Shown here piece by piece: positions 35,520 to 44,300 of a DNA stretch of 45,478 nucleotides. The stretch is taken from contig JALNXG010000026.1 in the NCBI GenBank assembly GCA_023230485.1, forward strand, positions 1 to 45,478. The letters run 5' to 3'. The number at the start of each line of letters is the position of its first letter. Position 1 is the stretch's first letter. Below the pieces are notes generated by a model, which saw only the letters and a program-made list of their open reading frames with translations, made no database searches and was not told where the DNA came from. This DNA is from Melioribacteraceae bacterium (lineage in GTDB: Bacteria > Bacteroidota > Ignavibacteria > Ignavibacteriales > Melioribacteraceae). The position numbers were made by a program, and so were the translations under genes.

Positions 35520-35590
35520 AGAAAAAAACTAACCACCTAGTATTCCCTAGTTTTAAATTAATCGTTAAGTATAACTAACAAGAGGTATTA

Positions 35591-36112
35591 TTGCGTTATT
35601 TATTTTTAAATATATTTATGTTCTTATATATGGTAACCGCCGGAAATTTTATTGATACAAAAGAGACTAATACGGAAACTGAGAACGGCGTAAAAACAGA
35701 ATCAACAACAGAAGTAAAAACAGAAGCTGCACCAACAGTTACACCGGCAGCAACGGAAACAGAAACATCATCTGCAAAAATGGTTGAGATGGGTACAATG
35801 ACCGCATCGTGGTATGGACCCGGATTCCATGGCAGAACTACCGCCAATGGAGAAGTCTATGATCAGATGGCTTTAACGGCAGCTCACAAGGAATTGCCAT
35901 TCGGTACAATGTTATTGGTAACTAATCCTCGCAATGGAAGGAGTGCCTTCGTTAGGATCAACGATAGAGGTCCTTATATCAATGGCAGGGACTTAGACCT
36001 CTCTCAAGGTACAGCTACTGCTCTTAAAATGATAAAGCGAGGAGTAATAGAAGTAAAAGTGGAGGAAGTAATATTACCGATTAAGTTCAGTCCTTCGCTT
36101 TCATCTCGTTAA
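35591..36112 (+). CDS. RlpA-like septal-ring/lytic transglycosylase-family protein
   Basis: The 173-residue protein starts at TTG 35591 after AAGAGG. It has a signal-like N-terminus, a Thr/Glu-rich linker (about 20-70), then a single double-psi beta-barrel (DPBB) domain (about 75-165) with TASWYGPGFHGRTTANGEVY, ALTAAHKELPFGT and the catalytic-type INDRGPY followed by DLDLS. RlpA proteins cleave denuded peptidoglycan strands or bind the septum; no SPOR domain is present here, so this is a minimal form. The signal sequence has no obvious lipobox cysteine, so it is probably periplasmic or weakly anchored. It ends before a strong terminator. Confidence 0.88.
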   Translation: MRYLFLNIFMFLYMVTAGNFIDTKETNTETENGVKTESTTEVKTEAAPTVTPAATETETSSAKMVEMGTMTASWYGPGFHGRTTANGEVYDQMALTAAHKELPFGTMLLVTNPRNGRSAFVRINDRGPYINGRDLDLSQGTATALKMIKRGVIEVKVEEVILPIKFSPSLSSR

Positions 36113-36187
36113 AATGAAAAATAATGATTTTACGAATAGTGAGGGATAGTAAATCCTATTCGTATAAATCAGAAATAAATTCTAAAG

Positions 36188-36217
36188 AAACCGCCCCTAA
36201 AGGGCGGTTTTTATTTT
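36188..36217 (+). terminator. Terminator of rlpA
   Basis: A perfect 9-bp stem, AAACCGCCC / GGGCGGTTT, with a CTAAA loop is followed by TTATTTTT, a clear U-tract on the plus strand. Confidence 0.9.
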
Positions 36218-36281
36218 TAAAAATCATATTATTGTCAATAAGCTATACATTAATTAATTTGGTGTATCAAAAAACGGAAGT

Positions 36282-36722
36282 ATGATGACAGTTATTTTTT
36301 CCAAAAAGTGCGAGCTTGCAGTTCAAGCAGTTTTATTTTTATCGATTAAAGAAGAGAAGCAAGTTTGGACTGCGGAAGAAATTTCAAAAGAGATGATGGT
36401 TCCGAAGGAATTTGTCTCAAAGATGCTGCAGATACTTACCGATAGCGGTATAGTCGGTTCCAGGAAGGGCAAATCGGGCGGATTCTTCCTTGCTAAAAGT
36501 CCCAAAGATATTAGATTGGTAGATATAGTAAAAGCAATAGATGGAATGGAAGTATTTGAAACATGTGTGCTTGGATTCCCGGGCTGTTCATCTGATAATC
36601 CATGTCCTGTTCATGATAAATGGGGTAAACTCAGGGATGATGCTTTCAGAATGTTAAGCGAAGAAACCCTTGAAGAATTTAAAGAAAAAACGACAAAAAA
36701 AATCGAATCACTTAAATCATAA
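36282..36722 (+). CDS. Rrf2-family transcriptional regulator
   Basis: The 146-residue protein has the Rrf2 winged helix (about 1-75, KCELAVQAVLFLS at the start, then FVSKMLQILTDSGIV and KGKSGGFFLAK). Three conserved cysteines follow, C95, C102 and C108 (ETCVLGFPGCSSDNPCPVH), the spacing used by IscR/NsrR-type members to hold an Fe-S cluster. It may sense iron-sulfur status, nitric oxide or oxygen; no target can be named. GGAAG precedes the tandem ATG. A DinB-family gene follows after 68 bases, so a short operon with the next two genes is possible. Confidence 0.92.
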   Translation: MMTVIFSKKCELAVQAVLFLSIKEEKQVWTAEEISKEMMVPKEFVSKMLQILTDSGIVGSRKGKSGGFFLAKSPKDIRLVDIVKAIDGMEVFETCVLGFPGCSSDNPCPVHDKWGKLRDDAFRMLSEETLEEFKEKTTKKIESLKS

Positions 36723-36790
36723 TTATCATCTTACCTTTAATTATTCTGAATGTTACGGTGGGATGAAACATATAAATTAGCGAGGGCTTT

Positions 36791-37291
36791 ATGTATAAAA
36801 GAATTGAAGATTTTTTGGTTGATTGGAAAAATGAAAGGGAAGGTACTTTAAAAGTATTTGCGGAATTGACTGATGAATCATTAACAAAACAGATTCCGAA
36901 TTATAAAAGAACCCCGGGTCGTCTGGCTTGGCATATTGTTTTGACTATTGATGAATTAATGTCTCGAACCGGATTAAAATTAGATGGCCCTACTGCAGAC
37001 GCATCAATACCATCGAAAGTAGCTGATATCATTGCTGCCTATGGGACAGCATCAGATTCTCTGTATAATCAAATTAGAGATACATGGGTCGATTCTGATT
37101 TAGAAGTAGAGACCAATATGTATGGCGAAATGTGGAAAAAGGGAATGACACTCAATGCACTTGTAAAACACGAAATACATCACCGCGCGCAGTTGACTGT
37201 ATTAATGCGACAATTGGGACTTAAAGTGCCGGGGTTATATGGTCCATCAGAAGAAGAGTGGGCACAAATGGGTTCCCCCGCAGCCGAATAA
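36791..37291 (+). CDS. DinB-family metal-binding protein
   Basis: The 166-residue protein has the four-helix DinB/YfiT fold pattern with the usual metal-ligand histidines: H48 in LAWHIVLTIDEL, and H127 and H131 in KHEIHHRAQLTVLMRQ. The family includes thiol-dependent transferases and proteins of unknown role. The fold does not imply DNA-damage function despite the name. It lies between the Rrf2 regulator and the zinc-ribbon gene on the plus strand. Confidence 0.9.
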   Translation: MYKRIEDFLVDWKNEREGTLKVFAELTDESLTKQIPNYKRTPGRLAWHIVLTIDELMSRTGLKLDGPTADASIPSKVADIIAAYGTASDSLYNQIRDTWVDSDLEVETNMYGEMWKKGMTLNALVKHEIHHRAQLTVLMRQLGLKVPGLYGPSEEEWAQMGSPAAE

Positions 37292-37348
37292 ATATGGAAC
37301 TTATAAGTAGATTTGTTGGTTATATATTAAAACAAAAATGAGGTTTTT

Positions 37349-37633
37349 ATGAATTGTCCCCATTGTGCAGATACTTTTCTTCAAATCACAGAAAGACAAG
37401 GTGTGGAGATTGATTATTGTCCTAAATGCCGAGGTGTGTGGTTAGACCGAGGCGAGTTAGATAAAATAATCGAAAAAAATCAAAATAGTTATGCTCCGCC
37501 TCAAAATGAATATCGGCAGTCCGAAGATTATTCAAGAGGTTATGATGATGATGGCCGTTCAAGTAATGATTCAAGAAATGGATATAGAAGAAAGAAAAAA
37601 GGTTTTTTAGGGGATTTATTCGATTTCGATTAG
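37349..37633 (+). CDS. Small zf-TFIIB zinc-ribbon protein
   Basis: The 94-residue protein has an N-terminal TFIIB-type zinc ribbon with C3xxC6 and C24xxC27 (NCPHC and DYCPKCRGVWLDRGELD). A polar Asn/Ser/Arg/Tyr-rich middle and a KKKKGFLGDLFDFD-like tail follow. Such proteins are widespread and of unknown function; DNA or RNA contact is possible but unproven. It is followed by a bidirectional terminator. Confidence 0.88.
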   Translation: MNCPHCADTFLQITERQGVEIDYCPKCRGVWLDRGELDKIIEKNQNSYAPPQNEYRQSEDYSRGYDDDGRSSNDSRNGYRRKKKGFLGDLFDFD

Positions 37634-37656
37634 TAGAATGATAGAGTTGTTATTTT

Positions 37657-37685
37657 AATAGGCTCCATAGTTTATGGAGCCTATT
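37657..37685. terminator. Bidirectional terminator
   Basis: A perfect 13-bp stem, AATAGGCTCCATA / TATGGAGCCTATT, with a GTT loop lies between the zinc-ribbon gene (plus) and the PCu(A)C gene (minus). Confidence 0.8.
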
Positions 37686-37767
37686 ATTAAAAATGGCTCA
37701 AGAACTATTAAAAAGAAAAGCTTCTTAACAAATCACTAATCAGATTCCGGAATATCATTCAAAAATA

Positions 37768-38274
37768 TTAATGCTTTTGTTCGCCCATAGTTTGTTTCAT
37801 TAGCATATCTTTAACGGGAGCGGTGATTTCGATAGTTCCCTTCTTAGCAAAGTTCAATTCTATTTTATATTCTTCACCGGTCTTTACGTCATGTTTTAGT
37901 TTTATTAACATTACATGCAAGCTGCGTGGTTTGAAATTTACGGTAGAGTTTTTTGCAACCGGAACACCCTTTACTTCTCTCATTCCCATCATTCCTTTAT
38001 CTGCCTGATAAGTCTCATGTACCTGAACGACCTCCGCAATATCCGATTTTGCACTTAATAATGTATCGTCAATATCTGTCCCGTTTACTGCATCAAAAAA
38101 GAATGCAGTGTTCGTGCCCTTTGCCGATGGTCTAATCCAGCTATTTGTAATTTCTAGATTAGTAGAAGTCTGCTCAACGGCTGCGGGTGCTTCGGTTTTT
38201 ATTTCTTCTTTCTTCTCTGTGCTGCATGCGGTTATTACAATTACTGCTAATAGTGTTAATAATAGTTTCTTCAT
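37768..38274 (-). CDS. PCu(A)C copper chaperone lipoprotein
   Basis: The 168-residue protein has a lipoprotein signal ending ITAC, a Lys/Glu-rich linker and a PCu(A)C cupredoxin-like domain. The copper-binding pattern is H86-(E)-X10-M98-X21-H120-X-M122 (QVHETYQADKG, then RSLHVMLIKLKH), which fits the family's H(M)X10MX21HXM apart from glutamate at the optional Met position. It should carry Cu(I) in the periplasm to the Cu(A) centre of cytochrome oxidase. It follows the Sco gene by 14 bases, its usual partner. Confidence 0.93.
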   Translation of the reverse strand: MKKLLLTLLAVIVITACSTEKKEEIKTEAPAAVEQTSTNLEITNSWIRPSAKGTNTAFFFDAVNGTDIDDTLLSAKSDIAEVVQVHETYQADKGMMGMREVKGVPVAKNSTVNFKPRSLHVMLIKLKHDVKTGEEYKIELNFAKKGTIEITAPVKDMLMKQTMGEQKH

Positions 38275-38288
38275 TTTTTTACACTCTC

Positions 38289-38876
38289 TTATTCGTTAAA
38301 ATTTTTTAGGTCATTAATTACTTCATCTATATTAGTAGTGCTTCCGGGATAATTTTTCCTAATTTTTCCTTCCTTATCGACAAGTGAAATCCTATCAGTA
38401 TGGATGTAGTAATAAATAGTCTTTCCATCTTCAAAAACAGTCGAATCCCCTTTAACTGCAAATACACCTACCTGATGAATCAGATCGTCAATCTCTTTTT
38501 TATCTCCGGTAAGGAATTGCCAATTAGATAAATTAAGGTCTCTCATTTCGGCAAATTTTTTAAGGACAGGCGGGGTATCGACTTCGGGATCGAAACTAAT
38601 CGAATAAAGATCAACGTGATTAATCCCCTCCTTTTTCATTCTCTCTTGAATGAGCCGCATATTATTAGTAGTAAGTGGACAGATATCGGGACAGTTAGTA
38701 AATATATAAGTTACGAGTGAGACTTTCCCTTTGAGTGCATGCGGAAAGATTACCTTTTCTCCATCCTGATTTACGAGATTATAGTTCTTTGACCCCCAGC
38801 TATCTAATACGGGAAATTTTTCTTGGCAGGAGATAAAAGTAAATAAAAGTACGATTGGTAGTAATATCTTTTTCAT
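38289..38876 (-). CDS. Sco1/SenC-family copper protein
   Basis: The 195-residue protein has a lipoprotein signal (FISC) and a thioredoxin-fold Sco domain with copper and redox cysteines C62 and C66 (TNCPDICPLT), plus the distal ligand H159 in YYYIHTDRI. Sco proteins work with PCu(A)C to metallate or reduce the Cu(A) site of cytochrome c oxidase. It is the first gene of the pair with PCu(A)C on the minus strand. The oxidase itself is not in this window. It is divergent from the methyltransferase gene at 38965. Confidence 0.93.
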   Translation of the reverse strand: MKKILLPIVLLFTFISCQEKFPVLDSWGSKNYNLVNQDGEKVIFPHALKGKVSLVTYIFTNCPDICPLTTNNMRLIQERMKKEGINHVDLYSISFDPEVDTPPVLKKFAEMRDLNLSNWQFLTGDKKEIDDLIHQVGVFAVKGDSTVFEDGKTIYYYIHTDRISLVDKEGKIRKNYPGSTTNIDEVINDLKNFNE

Positions 38877-38964
38877 ATATTATTCAATTTGGTTTCTAAA
38901 AATATACAATTAATTAGATAAGTTGTTTACATTTATTAATCGATTAAAAAAATATAAGAATATT

Positions 38965-39672
38965 ATGATACTATTACCCGGATTAGATAAGCAACTTTCG
39001 CAATTAAAGGCATACTTATTAGAAAATGAACCGCAGGCAGGAGAGAAACTTTTAGTTGTCGGCTCTTCAAGTGAAAAGATTGCGATGCATCTTTCAGAAA
39101 AATTCAGCTTAGAATGCAGTCTGATTGTGGAAGATTACGAATCGCAATTAAATGCAAATATGCTCATTGAAACTAAAGACAAGATATTAGTAAGTCTGAT
39201 GGAGTTTGATAATACTGATTTTGCAAAAGAAGAATTTGATTTTATTTATGCGCAAGCATCCGTATCATCTATTAAGCGAAATAAAATTATTAAGGAATTT
39301 AAGCGCATATTAAAGCAAGGAGGAATTTTTTCGGTTGGCGAAATAACAACACTTCAGAAAGATTGCCCTCCATTCGTAAAAAATATTTTTGATAGTTCAT
39401 CTATGATGCCCTTATTCCATGAGGAATTAAATAATTATTATATCGAGCGCGGTTTTGAAGTCATCCAAGAAATTGATTTAACTCCAACTCTTCATATTTA
39501 TTTTAATAAGAATAGAGCAATGCTGGATGTTCAGTACGATGAAATGAGCAAAGAGGAAAAAACATATTATAAAAAATTGATAAATAAGATAAGTCACGAG
39601 ACCAACGCATATTTAAGGCATGGTGCTGATAAGTTTATCGGATTCAAATCACTAATACTTAGGAAGAAATGA
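38965..39672 (+). CDS. Class I SAM-dependent methyltransferase-like protein
   Basis: The protein has about 235 residues. After an N-terminal helix, LLVVGSSSEKIAMHLSEKF looks like a weakened motif I (glycines replaced by serines). Strand 4 with FDFIYAQASVSSI and the post-strand helix FKRILKQGGIFSVGEI are typical of class I methyltransferases. The SAM loop is atypical, so activity is uncertain. I prefer ATG 38965 over TTG 38923. It ends in a four-base overlap (ATGA) with the RlmD-like gene, so the two are coupled. The substrate is unknown. Confidence 0.7.
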   Translation: MILLPGLDKQLSQLKAYLLENEPQAGEKLLVVGSSSEKIAMHLSEKFSLECSLIVEDYESQLNANMLIETKDKILVSLMEFDNTDFAKEEFDFIYAQASVSSIKRNKIIKEFKRILKQGGIFSVGEITTLQKDCPPFVKNIFDSSSMMPLFHEELNNYYIERGFEVIQEIDLTPTLHIYFNKNRAMLDVQYDEMSKEEKTYYKKLINKISHETNAYLRHGADKFIGFKSLILRKK

Positions 39673-41072
39673 AAAAGGGTGAATTAATTGAGCTTGAGAT
39701 TACCGACTACGCATTTGAAGGAAGGGGAATATCGAAAGTAGATGGGTTTGTTTATTTTATAGATAAATCGCTTCCCGGCGATAAAGTAATTGCTAAAATA
39801 AAAAAGATTAAGCAGAACTATGCTGAGGCATCGGTAGAACAAATTCTCGAACCATCACCATATCGCATAGAAAAATTCTGTAATCATTTTAATACTTGCG
39901 GGGGTTGCAAACAGCAGGATCTCACGTATGAGAAACAACTTACTTACAAGCAGGAGCAGGTGGAAGATGTTTTTGAAAGAATAGGGGGACTTAGCGATTT
40001 TGAAATTCTGCCTATAATGAAGTCGGGATTAACTCAATTTTATCGCAATAAAATGGAATTTTCTTTTGCCGATAAACGGTTTTTGTCGATTGAAGAACTC
40101 GGAATTGAAGGGGAAATATTAGACCGCAATTTTGCTCTCGGTTTTCACGTGCCCGGAGTTTATGATAAAGTAGTAGATATAGAAAAATGCTATCTCCAAT
40201 CAGAAAAAAGTAATGACATTCTAAACTTCACACGCGAATTTTTCAAAAGCAGGGAGATAAAAGTGTTTTCGGTTCGCAGCGGTGAGGGATTCCTTAAAAA
40301 TCTTGTTATAAAACAATCATTTCATTTCGATGATTTTATGGTCAATCTCGTTACTTATGGCGAAGACCCGATAGTAGAAAAATATTTTGATGAATTATCT
40401 GCACGATTTCCCTATATCACTACGATGATAAATAACATAAGTACACGTAAATCTTCTGTGGCAATTGGAGAATATGAGAAAGTCTATAAAGGATCAGGGT
40501 TTATTTACGAATCGATTGGAAAGGGAAAGTTTAGGATAAGCGCAAATTCATTTTTTCAGACCAATCCACTTCAAGCAGAAGCACTTTATCAAGCTGCATT
40601 AGATTTTGCCGATTTCAAAGGAAATGAAGTAGTTTATGATCTTTATTCGGGTGCTGGAACTATTCCGATATTTATTTCCGAACGAGTAAAATATATATAT
40701 GGTTTCGAATCGGTAGAGCCGGCAATAGAAGATGCTAAAATAAATATTGAACTAAATAAGATAGATAATTTCAAACCGATATTAGCTGATTTGAATAAGT
40801 CATTTACTCCTTTGATTCAAGGAATGGGATTAAAAAAGCCCAATGTAATAATAGCTGATCCACCTCGAAGCGGTATGAATCCAAAAACTATTAATAATAT
40901 TATAGAATTATCTCCGGCAAAATTGGTATATATTAGTTGTAATCCGGCTACACAAGCACGAGATATTAAGCTGCTCGTGGAGGATGGATATAAATTAATC
41001 AAAATCCGTCCGGTCGATATGTTCCCTCATACTTATCATATAGAGAATGTGGCATTGCTGATACGAGAATAG
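39669..41072 (+). CDS. rlmD: 23S rRNA (uracil-5-)-methyltransferase, RlmD/RumA family
   Basis: The 467-residue protein has an N-terminal TRAM domain (about 5-60), then the Fe-S cluster cysteines C71, C77 and C80 (CNHFNTCGGC) with a fourth in DIEKCYLQ. The SAM fold shows YDLYSGAGTIPI, and the catalytic-cysteine motif is ISCNPATQARD. Members methylate uridines in 23S rRNA (U1939 for RlmD); TrmA-like tRNA targets or RlmC-like sites are alternatives in this family, so the exact base is not certain. It is coupled to the upstream methyltransferase-like gene. Confidence 0.88.
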   Translation: MKKGELIELEITDYAFEGRGISKVDGFVYFIDKSLPGDKVIAKIKKIKQNYAEASVEQILEPSPYRIEKFCNHFNTCGGCKQQDLTYEKQLTYKQEQVEDVFERIGGLSDFEILPIMKSGLTQFYRNKMEFSFADKRFLSIEELGIEGEILDRNFALGFHVPGVYDKVVDIEKCYLQSEKSNDILNFTREFFKSREIKVFSVRSGEGFLKNLVIKQSFHFDDFMVNLVTYGEDPIVEKYFDELSARFPYITTMINNISTRKSSVAIGEYEKVYKGSGFIYESIGKGKFRISANSFFQTNPLQAEALYQAALDFADFKGNEVVYDLYSGAGTIPIFISERVKYIYGFESVEPAIEDAKINIELNKIDNFKPILADLNKSFTPLIQGMGLKKPNVIIADPPRSGMNPKTINNIIELSPAKLVYISCNPATQARDIKLLVEDGYKLIKIRPVDMFPHTYHIENVALLIRE

Positions 41073-41209
41073 ACCGCCGATTAGTTGACAATTACTTTTG
41101 ATGATAAGAAATCTTACCTATTATTAAAAAAATGCGTTAAGTTATTTGTAATCTTTTCAATAATATTCTTCATTTTATCGGTATTTATCATAAATTCTCA
41201 CAATTAATA

Positions 41210-41262
41210 GGTCAAAAATAATTGACCCAAAATAAATCGGGGGTATCAAAATGATACACCCG
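41210..41262. promoter_or_regulatory. Two inverted repeats upstream of the adhesin gene
   Basis: GGTCAA-N6-TTGACC (41210-41227) and a 10-bp stem with one mismatch, CGGGGGTATC-AAAAT-GATACACCCG (41238-41262). Neither has a good U-tract, so terminator function is weak. They lie about 80-135 bases before the putative sigma-54 start site, a usual distance for NtrC-type activator sites. Confidence 0.4.
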
Positions 41263-41318
41263 ACCGATATATAACCTCTCAAAACCTGCGAATCTAGCTT
41301 AAAATCGCAACATTTTTA

Positions 41319-41334
41319 TGGCACTTAACTTGTG
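41319..41334 (+). promoter_or_regulatory. Putative sigma-54 (-24/-12) promoter
   Basis: TGGCACTTAACTTGTG matches TGGCACG-N4-TTGCW in the -24 block and most of the -12 block, with GT in place of GC. The GG-N10-GT spacing is correct. Transcription would start near 41345, giving a leader of about 27 bases that contains the Shine-Dalgarno site. Confidence 0.45.
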
Positions 41335-41337
41335 TTT

Positions 41338-41363
41338 CCTTTGGAAAACTTTACAACCAAAGG
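41338..41363 (+). promoter_or_regulatory. Hairpin overlapping the Shine-Dalgarno site
   Basis: CCTTTGG (41338-41344) can pair with CCAAAGG (41357-41363), which is the first half of the CCAAAGGAG ribosome-binding site. The loop is 12 bases. If transcribed intact it would partly hide the site; a start near 41345 would remove the left arm. Confidence 0.35.
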
Positions 41364-41371
41364 AGAAGTCA

Positions 41372-44300
41372 ATGAATAAACAGCCGAAACTAATTTTAAG
41401 AGTGCTCGCACTTACAATGGCGCTCATGCTAGGGTTCTCTTCCTTTAATCTAGCCCAACTAAAAAACGTAAATAAAATTACAGATTACACAAGTATAGCG
41501 AAAGTATCGGGTACTGATAAAGTAACATCAGTAAAATTCGATAACCCACTAAATCCGGGTACAGTTCAGAACGTTAATGCAGGTACTTTCAAAGGTACAC
41601 TTAATGGAAATGACGAAAAATTCTTCTGTATCGATATCGGCAATCCATTGGCTACAAACGAAGATTATTGGGATGAAGGTTCTACTCCTTCCCAAATTAC
41701 CTACATTTTAAATAACTACTATCCCCATGTTGCATTACCATATACAGATGCTCTTTCTACCGAAGCTAAAGAAGCGGCAGCAGTTCAGGTTTCTATTTGG
41801 CATTATTCTGATGGTTTGGATATTAGTACAGTTCAGGATGCTACTATTAAAGCAAGAGCTTTACAGATCGTAGCAGATGTAGAAGCAAATCACACAAATA
41901 ACGCAACTCCAATTCAGACGCTTGTTTTAATGCCTTCTCCTATTTCTCTTCCTCAGGGTGTTAATGCTACATTTTATGCTTATGCACTCGATCTTCTTGG
42001 AAATTATTTAACGGGCGTAGAAATTACATTGACTACAAATCTTGGCTCGTTAAATCATGCAACAGTTTTATCAAACGTTCCGGGCAGCTCACAGTTAATC
42101 ACTTTATCATATAACGGAATTGGAAATGCAGAAGTAACAGCTACTGCAGAAGTACAGATTCCTCAAGGTACACGTTATGTTCATAAAGCTTCTCCAAATT
42201 CAAAACAAAAATTAGTTCTCGCTACACCAACTACTGATACAAAATCGATTAAATTAAACGTAAAATGGTATGAAATTCCTTCATGCGATTTAAATGGATA
42301 TAAAACATTCACTATCGGCGGATGGGGAAGTCCTTCAAACAGCCAGCCGGGTCAAATTCGTGATCAATATTTCGCTCAAGTATTCCCAAACGGTTTAACT
42401 GTTGGTAATTCAGGCGTTGGTAATGGTTATACATTAAAATTAACATCAGCTTCAGCAGTAAAAACTTTCTTACCTAATACAGGTACATCAGATGCTTTAA
42501 CTCAGAATTGGGTTAATCCGGGCAGTAACACAGTAAAAAACACAATGGTTTCTCAAGTTGTAGCAGTTACATTAGCGGTTAATTATAGTGCTGCAGGTGT
42601 TCTTGGTAATAATACTACACCAATCGGAGATTTATATATTGCTTCCGGTGCATTCGCAGGCAAAACAGTTAATGAATTTTTAGTAATTGCTAATAAAGCA
42701 ATCAGCGGCGTAAATACAGGGTATACATTCTCACAGATTAATGATGCCGCAACAAACTTCAACGAAAATTTTGATAATGGTACAGTTGATCATGGCTTCT
42801 TAGAGTGCGGACAGAATTTCCAGAAAGCATCCTTAGGCGATTACGTATGGATTGATACAGATAACGATGGTATTCAAGATAATAACGAATCAGGTATTCA
42901 GGGAGTTACCGTAAAATTATACGATTGCTCTACAAATTCAGTAGTTGCTACAACAACTACCGATATCAATGGTAAATATTTATTCAGCAACTTATTACCA
43001 GGCAGTTATAAAGTTGAATTTATTGCGCCAAATGGATATGAATTTACTCTTCTTAATGCAGGGAGTGATGATGAAAAAGATTCAGATGCAAACGTAACAA
43101 CAGGTATGACAGATTGCTACACAATTAATTGGAATGATAATATAAGAACAGTTGACGCAGGCTTATTCCTTACTCCGGTAGTAATTGATGCAGATTTAGA
43201 AGTATCAAAAACAGCTAGCAAAACATCATTAAATGATGGCGATATATTCACTTATACAGTAAAAGTAAAAAATAACGGTCCGGCTTCAGCAACAGGCGTA
43301 GCAGTTACAGATATTATCCCTGGCGGTTTAGAGTTTCTATCATATACAGCTACTCAAGGTACTTATGACTATTCGACAGGACTATGGACAGTAGGAATAC
43401 TTTCAAATGGCGGAACTGCTGAACTAACAATATCAGTAAAAGTAGATGTTGATGTTGTAAACACAACCTATTTTGATCTTGGCTTAGCGAAAGATTACAA
43501 TCTATTTGTAATTGAAGATGCTTCTCAACCATCATCAGATACACAAGGTAAAGTAGCAGTTGGCAGAAACGCAACATTCGGAAGTTACAGTGTTGGCGAT
43601 CAATTGCCAGCTAATAGCGGTGATGTTTTAGTCGTAGGTAATAACCTTACATATACAAGCGGCGCAGTTTATAATGGAAACGTAGTATATGGTAACAGCA
43701 CAAATATGAGTGCTCCAAATTTCTTCTCTGTAAGTATTTCCGGTGGAACACTTAGACAAGATAATCCAATTGATTTTGCAGCAGCAAAATCATATTTAGA
43801 AAATCTTTCTTCTACTTTAGCAGCTTATCCTGTAAACGGAACAAAGACATTTGAATGGGGCGGACTAAAATTAGTTGGTAACGATCCTTTCTTAAACGTA
43901 TTCTCTGTTTTAGGTAGTGAATTATCAACAGCTAATAATTTTGAAGTAAACGCACCAAACGGTTCAGTTGTATTAATCAATATTGATGGAACAAACGTTA
44001 CTTGGACTGGTGGATTGACCGTTACAGGTACAAGCAGCAATAACGTATTATTCAATTTCCCAAATGCAACAACTCTTAAAATTCAGGGAATTGATGTAAG
44101 AGGTTCTATTCTCGCTCCATTCGCAGCAGTTGATTTCGTATCAGGCGTTCAGAATGGTCAAATGGTTTGTAAATCACTTACAGGTATCGGACAGTTTAAC
44201 TTATCTTCATTTATTGGAAGCATTCCTCAAGCAACAGATATAGTAAACGTAGCTTTCATTAGTGCAACATTAAATCCTGATCCGGTTTCAACTAATAACT

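Noticed and set aside
35235..35590. Known riboswitch (c-di-AMP, c-di-GMP or cobalamin) in the gap around the TonB receptor and rlpA
   Set aside because: I could not find the conserved core of any of these; only unnamed hairpins can be supported.
36791..37291. DNA-damage-inducible role for the DinB-family protein
   Set aside because: The fold name is historical; nothing in the sequence or neighbours indicates SOS control.
41238..41262. Intrinsic terminator for the rlmD-like gene
   Set aside because: The stem has a mismatch and no T-run follows, so a regulatory site is more likely.
43350..44055. Two short minus-strand frames
   Set aside because: They lie inside the continuous plus-strand adhesin frame and have shadow-type composition.
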